Assembly (NCBI RefSeq): GCF_030718205.1
Contig: NZ_JAUZQF010000004.1
Span: 186,001 to 250,000, forward strand
DNA length: 64,000 nt
Direction of reading: 5' to 3'
Source: Nonomuraea turcica
Lineage (GTDB): Bacteria > Actinomycetota > Actinomycetes > Streptosporangiales > Streptosporangiaceae
Below are positions 14,898 through 23,078 of the stretch, piece by piece (position 1 is the stretch's first letter; each line of letters begins with the position of its first letter). The translations under genes were made by a program, and so were the position numbers. The notes under the pieces are model-generated. The model did no database searches and was not told where the DNA came from. It was given only the letters and a program-made list of their open reading frames with translations.

Positions 14898-16727
14898 ATG
14901 ATGCCTGAGCGCGATCTTCGATACCTGGCCGAGCTGGCCGCGCAACTACGCGTCGACTCCGTACGGGCCGCCGCCGCGGCCGGCTCCGGCCATCCGACCT
15001 CGTCCATGTCCGCGGCCGACCTGATGGCCGTGTTGTTCTCCTGCCATCTCCGGTATGACTTCGAAAACCCCGGCAACCCGGCCAACGACCACCTGATCTT
15101 CTCCAAGGGGCACGCCTCTCCCCTGCTCTACTCCCTTTATAAGGCGGCGGGGATCATCGATGACGAGGAGTTGCTGTCGTTCAGGAAGCGCGGGAGCCGG
15201 CTGGAAGGCCATCCGACCCCCCGCCTGCCCTGGGTGGACGTGGCGACCGGGTCACTCGGTCAGGGGCTGCCGGTCGGGGTCGGGGTGGCCATGGCCGGTC
15301 GGCTGGAACGGCTGCCGTACCGGATCTGGGTGCTCTGTGGCGACAGCGAGCTGGCCGAGGGGTCGATCTGGGAGGCCGCGGAGCACGCCGGGGAGGAAGG
15401 GCTGGCGAACCTGACCGCCATCGTCGACGTCAACAGGCTCGGGCAGCGCGGACCCACCAGGCACGGGTGGGACACCGGGGCGTACGCGCGCAGGTTCGGG
15501 GCGTTCGGGTGGCACACGATCGAGATCGACGGGCACGATCCCGGGCAGATCGACTTCGCGCTGAACGACGCCTGCAACACGCGCCGGCGGCCCACCGTGA
15601 TCCTGGCCAAGACCCGCAAGGGCGAAGGCGTGCTGGAGGTCGAGAACCGCGAGGGCGCGCACGGCAAGGCGCTGAAGGATCCCGGCAAGGCCGTCGAGGA
15701 GCTGGGCGGGCCGCGGAACGTGCGGGTCGACGTACGCGTGCCCGACCCCGCGCCCGCGGCGCACCGGTTCGAGGGCGGGCGGCTGGAGCTGCCCGCGTAC
15801 AAGGTGGGCGACGCGGTCGCCACGCGCACGGCGTACGGGGAGGCGCTCAAGGCGGTCGGCGCGGCCAGGGGCGAGGTGGTGGCGCTGGACGGCGAGGTGG
15901 CGGACTCGACCAAGACCGAGACGTTCGGCGCGGCCTTCCCCGAGCGGTTCTTCGAGATGTACATCGCCGAGCAGCAGATGGTGGCCGCGGCGGTCGGGCT
16001 GCAGGTGCGGGGGTGGAGGCCGTACGCGGCCACGTTCGCGGCGTTCTTCACCCGGGCGCACGACTTCATCAGGATGGCCGCGGTGAGCCGTGCGTCGATC
16101 CGGCTGGTCGGCTCGCACGCGGGCGTGGCGATCGGGGAGGACGGTCCTTCGCAGATGGGGCTGGAGGACCTGGCCATGCTACGTGCCCTGTACGGCAGCA
16201 CCGTGCTGTATCCGTGCGACGCCAACCAGGCGGCGGCGCTGGTGGCCGAGATGGCGGACGTCGAGGGCGTGTCCTACCTGCGGACCACGCGCGGCGCCAC
16301 ACCCGTGATCTACGAACCGGGCGAGCGTTTCCCCATCGGCGGGTCGCGGGTGCTGCGGCACTCCCCCGGCGACCGGGCCACGATCGTGGCGGCCGGGGTG
16401 ACCGTGCACGAGGCGCTGGCGGCGGCCGACGAGCTGGCCGGGGCCGGGGTCCCGGTGGGGGTGATCGATCTGTACTCGGTCAAGCCGGTCGACGCGGCGG
16501 CGCTGACCGAGGCGGCCACCACCACGGGCAACCTGATCACGGTCGAGGATCATCGGCTGGAAGGCGGGCTCGGCGACGCCGTCATGGACGCCGTGAGCGA
16601 GCTCGGGCCGCGGGTGATCAAGCTGGGGGTGACGGAGCTGCCCGGGTCCGCGACGCCGGAGGAGCAACTGGCCGACGCACGCATTGACCGCCACGCCATA
16701 GCCGCGGCGGTCAAGCGGTTGTTGTGA
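14898..16727 (+). CDS. Transketolase
   Basis: 609 residues with all three domains. The thiamine-diphosphate motif is GDSELAEGSIWEA...N (residues ~153-180), with SGHPTSS and the Ser/His-rich FSKGHASPLLYS near the start. The pyrimidine domain has the catalytic Glu in YIAEQQMVAAAVG. The length is slightly below E. coli TktA (~660) and resembles the shorter archaeal/mammalian-type proteins. It transfers two-carbon ketol units in the pentose phosphate pathway. GAGGAGG precedes two adjacent ATGs (14898 and 14901); the second has better spacing. No other pentose-pathway genes are adjacent, so this is likely a paralogue. Confidence 0.88.
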   Translation: MMPERDLRYLAELAAQLRVDSVRAAAAAGSGHPTSSMSAADLMAVLFSCHLRYDFENPGNPANDHLIFSKGHASPLLYSLYKAAGIIDDEELLSFRKRGSRLEGHPTPRLPWVDVATGSLGQGLPVGVGVAMAGRLERLPYRIWVLCGDSELAEGSIWEAAEHAGEEGLANLTAIVDVNRLGQRGPTRHGWDTGAYARRFGAFGWHTIEIDGHDPGQIDFALNDACNTRRRPTVILAKTRKGEGVLEVENREGAHGKALKDPGKAVEELGGPRNVRVDVRVPDPAPAAHRFEGGRLELPAYKVGDAVATRTAYGEALKAVGAARGEVVALDGEVADSTKTETFGAAFPERFFEMYIAEQQMVAAAVGLQVRGWRPYAATFAAFFTRAHDFIRMAAVSRASIRLVGSHAGVAIGEDGPSQMGLEDLAMLRALYGSTVLYPCDANQAAALVAEMADVEGVSYLRTTRGATPVIYEPGERFPIGGSRVLRHSPGDRATIVAAGVTVHEALAAADELAGAGVPVGVIDLYSVKPVDAAALTEAATTTGNLITVEDHRLEGGLGDAVMDAVSELGPRVIKLGVTELPGSATPEEQLADARIDRHAIAAAVKRLL

Positions 16728-16752
16728 CCGGTTGTCCTTCCCCGGGCGAAGG

Positions 16753-17136
16753 TCACCGCGCCTTGGCGGTGGCCTGCCGGTTGGCCTTCTTGATGGCGCC
16801 GACCAGCTCCTGCTTGGTCATCTTGGACCGGACGCGCACGCCGAGCCTGGCGGCCACGTCTTGCAGGTGCTCCTTGCTGGCGTTGGCGTCCACGCCTTCG
16901 GCCGTACGACCGGATCGGTCCGTCGCTCCCTTGTCGGAAGGTCCCTTCTTCGACTTGGGCTCCCAATGGTCGCCGACCTTCTCGAAGGAGTGCTTCAGCG
17001 CGGCGAACGCGGTCATGTGGGCGCGGCGGCCTTCGCCGTACTGCTCCACGGCATTGTCGTGCGCCTTGATCCACGTGTTCTGCGCCTTCTTCGGCGAACG
17101 CCTGATGGTCGTTGGCAGTTCTTCAACAGCAGGCAT
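16753..17136 (-). CDS. ChaB family protein with C-terminal Rho_N-like domain
   Basis: 127 residues, ATG after AGGAGGTGA. The ChaB domain covers the first ~65 residues (LPTTIRRSPKKAQNTWIKAHDNAVEQYG and the 'AFAALKHSFEKVGDHWEPK' helix). The last 45 residues (SKEHLQDVAARLGVRVRSKMTKQELVGAIKKANRQ) form a helix-extended-loop-helix resembling Rho N-terminal/SAP-type nucleic acid binding. The role is unknown. It follows DUF6458 by 13 bases on the same strand. Confidence 0.82.
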   Translation of the reverse strand: MPAVEELPTTIRRSPKKAQNTWIKAHDNAVEQYGEGRRAHMTAFAALKHSFEKVGDHWEPKSKKGPSDKGATDRSGRTAEGVDANASKEHLQDVAARLGVRVRSKMTKQELVGAIKKANRQATAKAR

Positions 17137-17149
17137 GCCGATTCACCTC

Positions 17150-17431
17150 CTACAGCGGTGGTTCGTCGTAGTGGCGGCGTTCCTCGTACACGGTGGTCCT
17201 GCGGGGCTCAGGCTCCTCGTAGACGTCGTGGCGGTGCACCGGCTCGTCGATCGGGCCGACCGCCCTACGGGTGACGCTGATCCTGTATATGCCGAACAGG
17301 AGACCGACGAGTCCGCCGAGCATGAGGATGACCCCCACGACGTTGATGTCGAGGCCGGCGAGGTCGAATTCGACGGCCCAGGTGAGGATCGCGCCGAGCA
17401 TGATGAGGATGATGCTTCCGGCGATGGTCAT
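17150..17431 (-). CDS. DUF6458-type small membrane protein
   Basis: 93 residues with a very strong AAGGAGGT site. Two hydrophobic helices (IAGSIILIMLGAILTWAV and INVVGVILMLGGLVGLLFGIY) precede a charged, Arg/Tyr/Glu-rich cytoplasmic tail (RRTTVYEERRHYDEPPL). This matches the actinobacterial DUF6458 pattern; function unknown. It begins only 38 bases from the divergent kinase gene and leads an operon with the ChaB protein. Confidence 0.8.
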   Translation of the reverse strand: MTIAGSIILIMLGAILTWAVEFDLAGLDINVVGVILMLGGLVGLLFGIYRISVTRRAVGPIDEPVHRHDVYEEPEPRRTTVYEERRHYDEPPL

Positions 17432-17469
17432 CAGATTTACCTCCTTGACACGAAGGAACCCCTATCCAC

Positions 17470-17973
17470 ATGTCGAAAAACAAACACGTCGTGGTGATCG
17501 GGCTGATGGGATCCGGCAAGACCACTACCGGCCGGCAGATCGCGCAGGCGCTCGGGCTGGAGTTGAGCGACAGCGATCCGTTCCTGGAGTCCCGGTACGG
17601 CGGCACGGCCGCGCAGATCGCCCGCCGCGAGGGCGCCGACACGCTGCACCGGTACGAGGCCGATCATGTGCTCCATGAGCTGGCCGCCGAGCCCAAGGTG
17701 ATCGCGGCGGCGGCCAGCACGGTCGAGGACCCGCGGGTGCGGGCGGCGTTGCGTGATCCTTTCGTGGTGTGGGTGGACGCCTCCGACGACGTGCTGGCCC
17801 AGCGGATGCAATCCGGCGACCATCGTCCCGACTTCGACCCGGCGGCCATGCGGGCCCGCCGCACGCCCTTCTTCCGTGCGATCGCCGACGTGGTGTGCGA
17901 CGTCGGCGTCTTGCGTCCTGAGCAGGTACGGGACGCGGTGCTGCAGGCACTGGGCAAGCCGGTGCACCGGTGA
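17470..17973 (+). CDS. Shikimate-kinase-like P-loop kinase
   Basis: 167 residues. Walker A GLMGSGKTT starts at residue 11, with the Asp pair 'ELSDSDPFLE' in the place where shikimate kinase and gluconokinase bind substrate, and a lid Arg region (MRARRTPFFRAIAD). The length fits AroK. No shikimate-pathway neighbours exist, so it may be a paralogue with another small hydroxylated substrate. Its C-terminal phase follows shikimate kinase rather than gluconokinase. GAAGGAA precedes the ATG. Confidence 0.75.
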   Translation: MSKNKHVVVIGLMGSGKTTTGRQIAQALGLELSDSDPFLESRYGGTAAQIARREGADTLHRYEADHVLHELAAEPKVIAAAASTVEDPRVRAALRDPFVVWVDASDDVLAQRMQSGDHRPDFDPAAMRARRTPFFRAIADVVCDVGVLRPEQVRDAVLQALGKPVHR

Positions 17974-18004
17974 CCGTACCGAGGGGACGCCCGGAGGTGG
18001 CATA

Positions 18005-18070
18005 ATGATCATGACGCCTGGGTCCTTCGAGGCGCGGAGGGCCTGTGGCGTCATTTCGGACAACCAATGA
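18005..18070 (+). CDS. Possible 21-residue small ORF or leader peptide
   Basis: ATG 18005 follows CCGGAGGTGG with a seven-base spacer, one of the best ribosome sites in this region, yet the frame encodes only 21 residues (MIMTPGSFEARRACGVISDN plus Gln, then TGA). It lies between the kinase-like gene and the pseudokinase gene, whose own start (18095) has no visible ribosome site. It may be a leader peptide or a small protein coupled to the downstream gene. Unproven. Confidence 0.4.
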   Translation: MIMTPGSFEARRACGVISDNQ

Positions 18071-18094
18071 ACCCTGCCACGCATCTAAGCATCA

Positions 18095-21000
18095 GTGATG
18101 ATGGTGCCCGGCGATCCTGAGAGGCTTGGCGGCTACTGGCTGGCGGCCCGGCTCGGCGCGGGCGGGCGCGGCGTGGTCTACGACGCCTACGACGACGAGG
18201 GCCGCAGATACGCGGTCACGGTGCCGCGCGGCGAGACCGGCGGGCCCCGGTTCGAGCGGGTGAGCTGCCCCCATCTGGCCGACGTGGTCGCCGTCGGGGT
18301 CGACGAGGGCGTGCCCTATGTGGTGAGCGAATACGTCGACGGTCCGGATCTGCGGCGGGCGGTCGAGCTGCACGGCCCGTACAAGGAGGACGACCTGGTC
18401 GCGCTGGCCGCCGCGCTGGCCGCTGCCGTGGGCGCACTGCACCAGGCGGGGCTGACGCATCGCGGGCTCAATCCCGAGAGCGTGCTGCTGGCGGACGACG
18501 GCCCCAAGGTGATCGAGCTGGGCCTGCCGGGCGCAGGGGCTATGGATGGAAGGGACGGCACGTTCACGTACCTCGCTCCCGAGGTGCTGACCGGCACGGA
18601 GGCGGGGACGGCGGCCGACGTGTTCGCCTGGGGAGCGGTGGTGCTGTTCGCGGCGACCGGCCACGACCCGTTCCGCGGGGAGAGCCTGGGCGGGGTCATG
18701 CACCGGCTTCTGACGGTGGACCCCGACCTGAGCACGCTGCCCGACCCCCTGCGCGAGCTGGTCGGGCGCGCGCTGGCCAAGGACCCGGCCGGCCGTCCCG
18801 TAGCGGCGGAGCTGCGGATCGAGAGCACCGCCGAGCTGCGTCCCCCCGAGGGTCACGCGGGGCCACGCTCGCTCGGCGAGGTGGCGGAGGAGGCCTACCT
18901 GGCCCTCACCCCCGGACAGCAGGAGGAAGTGCCCGGCCTGCTGCTGCGCCTGCTGGACGGCGACAGCCCGCACGACGAGGGCGACGTGCTCCGGCCGCTC
19001 CTGGACGCCGGGCTCCTGGTGCGGCGCAGCGTGCGTGTCCCGCCGACCGAGACCCCCGTCGGCAAGCTGGTGGCCGTCGGCGACGGCCGGGTGGCGCCCG
19101 CCAGTGCCGCGCTGTACCGGGCGTGGCCCAGGTTGCGCGGCTGGGTGACGGACGAGCGCGAGAGCATGCTGGTGCACCGGCGCATCAGGGAGGCGGCCGG
19201 TCACTGGTCGCGGCGCCGCCGCGGCAGGAGTCACCTCTTCCGCGGCGAAGAGCTGGACTCGGCGCTCGGCTGGGCCGCGACCAAGCGCCGCCATCTGCGG
19301 CTCAACCAGCTCGAACGCGACTTCATCAACGACAGTGTGACCCTGTCCAAGCAGCGCAGGAGGCTGCTGATCCCCGTGCTGACGACGCTGGTCGCGGTGC
19401 TGGCGGTCGCGGTGTCGATGTCGGTGATCTCCGTGCAGGGCCAGAACGAGCTCCGCGGACGGCTCATCGAGGCCAACGCGCGGGCCGTGGCGGCGCGGGC
19501 CGAGGCGCTGCGGACCTCGGATCCGCGCACGGCGATGCGGCTGAGCGTGGCCGCCTGGCGGATGTCGCCGGTGTTCGAGGCACGGGCGGCGTTGCAGGCC
19601 TCGCTCGTGCAGCCGGAGGTCGGCGTGTTCACCGATCCGGCACCGGACTCGCGGGCCCGATACCTGCTGCGCGGTGACGAGCTGGTCAAGTGGGACGTCG
19701 ACGGGGTCACGATCTGGGACGTGGGGACCGGGCAGCGCGTGGCCTCGTACGGGCTGCCGCCGGGCAACGCGGCGCTGAGCGACGACGGGCGGTTCGCGGA
19801 GGGGGTGGACGGCCGGCCGTTCGACGTGGCGACCGGGCGCCCGCCGACCGCGGGCGTCTACGCCATCAGCAGGGGCAATCGGACCAGGGTCTACCGGGGC
19901 GGCCGGGTGTTGTTCGAGGTCGCCGACCGGAAGGTGGCGCTGTCGGCGGACGGGACCAGGGCGGCCGTCTCCCGCGTGAACGGGCGGGTGGAGTTGTGGG
20001 AGCTCGCGGGCCGGACCAGGACGGCGACCGTCGAGGTGCGCCCGATGCGCGGTGCGGACGCCGCGGCGCCGTCCATGGCGTTCAGCCCGGACGGGAGCGT
20101 GCTGGCCGTGGCGGGGCGGGACGGGGTCACGCTGGTGGACTCGGCGGCCGACGCCCTCGGCCGGGACGCGCGGACCGGCGGCACGCCCACGGCGCGCCAG
20201 GAGGATGCCGCGGTAACCGGGCCTGCGGCGGCGCCCCACGGCACCTCGGCGGACGTCCCCGTCTTCAGCCCGGACGGCCGCCTGCTCGCCCTGCCCGGCG
20301 CCGGCGAGGTCCGCGTGTGGAACGTGGCCGAGCGCCGGCTCGCCGGCTCCTACCCGCTGAAGGACCCCCAGCCCGGCGTGGCCTTCTCCACCGACGGGCA
20401 GACGCTGCGCTACCTGAGCGGCACCGGCTCGGTCGTCTCGCTCGCCGTGTCCGGGCTGCCCGCGCCCGCCGACGACCACGCGGCCGCCGCGTTCTCCGGC
20501 AACGGCAGGTACGCGGCCAAGGAGGTCGGCAACACGATCGAGCTCACCGACACCGTGGAGCACAGGAAGCTCGGCAGGATCACCGCCGCCGGCGACCTCG
20601 CCTTCGACGCGAGCGGCCGCCTGCTGGCCGTGGCCGGCGACCCGGTGACCGTGTGGAACGTGGCCGGCAGCAACCTGGTGACGTCCATCGACGCGGGCGG
20701 CGACGTGCTGGCCGTGGCACTCTCCCCCAAGGGCGACCTGCTGGCCACCGCACGCGGCCGGACCCTGGAGACGTGGGACGTGAGTGCGGGGCGACGGGTC
20801 AGGGTGTACGAGGGCGCGGGCGACCTGGCGCTGGCCTTCAGCCCGGACGGCTCGACGCTGGCCGCCGGCGCCAATCTGCTGGATCTGCCTACGGGCAGGG
20901 TCACCCCGCTCGACCTGCGCACCGCCGCCACGGCCGACGCGCCGGTGCCCACCGCGCTGGCCTACTCCCCCGACGGGCGCACGCTGGCGTTCGGGCTGGA

Positions 21001-21373
21001 CGGCGGCCGGGTGCTGCTCTGGGACGTCCGCGGGCGCACCCGGTTGGGCACGATCGAGACGGGCACGTCGGCGGTGGACGAGCTGCGTTTCTCCCCGGAG
21101 GGCGACCTGCTGGCCGTCGACGCCGCCCGTACGTCGTTGTGGGACGTGCACACGTTGCGCGAGGTCGGCCAGGTCGCGTCGTGGGCCGCCGGGCTGGCCT
21201 TCAGCCAGGACGGCAAGCGGCTGCGCGGCGTGGCGCTGGACGGCACCGTACGCGAGAGCCCGGTCGATCCCGCGCTGACGGCGCAGGAGGTGTGCGCCCG
21301 GGCCGGCGGGCCGCTGAGCAGGGCGGAGTGGTCGCGCCTGATCCCGGAGAGCGGCTACCAGAACGTGTGCTGA
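18095..21373 (+). CDS. Pseudokinase - STAND-like linker - TM - beta-propeller protein
   Basis: 1092 residues. Residues ~10-245 have a Ser/Thr kinase fold with a glycine loop (LGAGGRGVVYDA, 20-31) but no catalytic residues: the VAIK Lys is Thr42, HRD Asp is Gly124 (HRGLNPESVL), and DFG is ELG (141-143). Residues ~250-420 (for example DERESMLVHRRIREAAGHW and LNQLERDFINDS) resemble the winged-helix/helical region that follows the NTPase in actinobacterial nSTAND1 proteins, but no P-loop is present. One membrane helix follows (~424-446), then a WD40-like propeller with repeated AFSPDGS/LLAVAG blades. Likely a membrane scaffold or sensor. Starts GTG 18095 or ATG 18098, with no ribosome site seen. 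Convergent with an active kinase gene. Confidence 0.82.
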   Translation: MMMVPGDPERLGGYWLAARLGAGGRGVVYDAYDDEGRRYAVTVPRGETGGPRFERVSCPHLADVVAVGVDEGVPYVVSEYVDGPDLRRAVELHGPYKEDDLVALAAALAAAVGALHQAGLTHRGLNPESVLLADDGPKVIELGLPGAGAMDGRDGTFTYLAPEVLTGTEAGTAADVFAWGAVVLFAATGHDPFRGESLGGVMHRLLTVDPDLSTLPDPLRELVGRALAKDPAGRPVAAELRIESTAELRPPEGHAGPRSLGEVAEEAYLALTPGQQEEVPGLLLRLLDGDSPHDEGDVLRPLLDAGLLVRRSVRVPPTETPVGKLVAVGDGRVAPASAALYRAWPRLRGWVTDERESMLVHRRIREAAGHWSRRRRGRSHLFRGEELDSALGWAATKRRHLRLNQLERDFINDSVTLSKQRRRLLIPVLTTLVAVLAVAVSMSVISVQGQNELRGRLIEANARAVAARAEALRTSDPRTAMRLSVAAWRMSPVFEARAALQASLVQPEVGVFTDPAPDSRARYLLRGDELVKWDVDGVTIWDVGTGQRVASYGLPPGNAALSDDGRFAEGVDGRPFDVATGRPPTAGVYAISRGNRTRVYRGGRVLFEVADRKVALSADGTRAAVSRVNGRVELWELAGRTRTATVEVRPMRGADAAAPSMAFSPDGSVLAVAGRDGVTLVDSAADALGRDARTGGTPTARQEDAAVTGPAAAPHGTSADVPVFSPDGRLLALPGAGEVRVWNVAERRLAGSYPLKDPQPGVAFSTDGQTLRYLSGTGSVVSLAVSGLPAPADDHAAAAFSGNGRYAAKEVGNTIELTDTVEHRKLGRITAAGDLAFDASGRLLAVAGDPVTVWNVAGSNLVTSIDAGGDVLAVALSPKGDLLATARGRTLETWDVSAGRRVRVYEGAGDLALAFSPDGSTLAAGANLLDLPTGRVTPLDLRTAATADAPVPTALAYSPDGRTLAFGLDGGRVLLWDVRGRTRLGTIETGTSAVDELRFSPEGDLLAVDAARTSLWDVHTLREVGQVASWAAGLAFSQDGKRLRGVALDGTVRESPVDPALTAQEVCARAGGPLSRAEWSRLIPESGYQNVC

Positions 21374-21383
21374 CCGTCTCCGG

Positions 21384-22988
21384 TCACTCGTGCGGGTACG
21401 TTCGGAGGACCTTCCCCTCAGGGTTGGCGACCAGGTAACCCCCGCGGCTGTAGTCGTCGGACACGTAGACGCGCAGAATCGGGGCCTCGGACGTGGTGTC
21501 AGGGTCCACGATCACGTAGCGCGAGGTGGGCTTGGGAACGCCCAAGTTCTTGTTCGCCTTGTTGACGAGCGTTGCAAGAGCGTTCCAGTTGTACTTGTCC
21601 AGGTCCACCAGAGGGCCATCGACTGTGCCGCCGTTGCCGACGCGGGTGACGGCGCCGTTGCGGTAGTTGTACCTGTCGTAGAGCTCCTTGTCCGTCGCGA
21701 GCGGCGCCTCGATGAAGGCATAGGTCGGGTAGACCGTCATGCTGACCACCTTGCTGCCGCCGATGGTCTTCTTGACTTTGGCGATCATGGCCTTCATGCC
21801 CGCGGTGGTCAGCAGGTTCTCCGGCTCGTCGCTCTCGGTCTTGGTCTCGGCCGGGGTCTCGGGGTCGCTGCTGGCGGCCGGGGTGACGTTCAGTGCCGTC
21901 GGGTCGCCGCCGGTGACCGTGGTCGTGGTGGCCGGGAGGAACCGCCACACCAGCACGCCGGCCACAGCGAGCGCCGCGATGGAGAGCGCGATCCCCACGT
22001 TGACGGCGGCGCGGCGGGGGCGCTGCGAGCGCACGGTTTTCACCTGCGAGATCGGCGCCGGACCCCACGGAGGCGACTGCGGCGCCACACCCCACGGGGG
22101 CGGCTGGGGCGCCGCATGACCGCCGTAGCCGGATGGGGGCACCGGTGGGAACGTGCCAGGGCCGGGCTCAGTGGCCGAGGCCAGCATGCGGTCCAGGGTC
22201 GCGGCGTCGGGGCGGGCGGCGGGTTCGCGCCGGAGCAGTGCCGACAGCACGGGTCCCAGGGGCCCGGCGCGCTCCGGGGGCGGCACGTCCTGGTTGAGCA
22301 CGGCGGCCAGCGTCGCCAGCGTGGTGCTCCGGCGCAGCGGATGGCGTCCCTCCACGGCCACGTACAGCAACATGCCGAGCGACCACAGATCGGAGGCGGG
22401 GTCGCCTTCGTGGCCGTTGATGCGCTCGGGCGCCATGTACTCGGGCGAGCCGATGAACGACCCGGTGGCCGTCAGGCTCGTGGACTCGCGTACCGCCGCG
22501 ATGCCGAAGTCGGTGAGCACCGACCGGCCGTCCTCGCGCAGCAGCACGTTGGCGGGCTTGACGTCGCGGTGCTGGATGCCGACGGCGTGCGCGGCACGCA
22601 GGGCCGATAAGACCTCGCAGCCGAGCCTGGCCGCCTCGGCCGGGGTCAGGGGGCCGCGCTGCAGGCGGTCCTGGAGCGAACCGCCGGTGACCAGCTCCAT
22701 GACGATCCACGGGTAACCCTGCTCGCCGGGGTCGACGATGTGGTGGATGGTGGCCACGTGCGGGTGGTTGAGGCGGGCGAGGGCGCGGGCCTCGCGCAAC
22801 ACTCTGGCCCGCAGCTCGCGGGCGCGGGTCGGGTCCTGCTCGTCCATGGAGGAGTCCGGCGGGCGTACCTCCTTGAGTGCCACCTCGCGATGCAGGGCCA
22901 CGTCCCAGGCGCGCCACACCAGGCCCATGCCACCGCCGCCGAGCCGCTCCATCAACTCGAAGCGGCCGTCGATCACCCGTTTGTGCAT
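21384..22988 (-). CDS. Membrane Ser/Thr protein kinase (PknB-like) with extracellular domain
   Basis: 534 residues. An intact kinase domain spans residues 8-270: glycine loop LGGGGMGLVW, VALK (Lys39), HRDVKPAN (140-147), DFG (160-162) and the APE-like 'MAPERI'. A Pro-rich linker leads to one membrane helix (~329-350). The outer part (~185 residues) is Thr/Glu-rich and then folds into an unassigned domain with no PASTA repeats. It should phosphorylate Ser/Thr of cytoplasmic targets in response to an extracellular cue. Its 3' end faces the pseudokinase gene 10 bases away; a functional pairing is possible. Confidence 0.88.
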   Translation of the reverse strand: MHKRVIDGRFELMERLGGGGMGLVWRAWDVALHREVALKEVRPPDSSMDEQDPTRARELRARVLREARALARLNHPHVATIHHIVDPGEQGYPWIVMELVTGGSLQDRLQRGPLTPAEAARLGCEVLSALRAAHAVGIQHRDVKPANVLLREDGRSVLTDFGIAAVRESTSLTATGSFIGSPEYMAPERINGHEGDPASDLWSLGMLLYVAVEGRHPLRRSTTLATLAAVLNQDVPPPERAGPLGPVLSALLRREPAARPDAATLDRMLASATEPGPGTFPPVPPSGYGGHAAPQPPPWGVAPQSPPWGPAPISQVKTVRSQRPRRAAVNVGIALSIAALAVAGVLVWRFLPATTTTVTGGDPTALNVTPAASSDPETPAETKTESDEPENLLTTAGMKAMIAKVKKTIGGSKVVSMTVYPTYAFIEAPLATDKELYDRYNYRNGAVTRVGNGGTVDGPLVDLDKYNWNALATLVNKANKNLGVPKPTSRYVIVDPDTTSEAPILRVYVSDDYSRGGYLVANPEGKVLRTYPHE

Positions 22989-23078
22989 GCAGAGCAGCGT
23001 AGGGCCGAGCCGCCACCCGCGTCATGCGCCCAGATATGTACGTCTTTGTGTTTGTGCGAGCGGCTATCAGGCGGCGGC

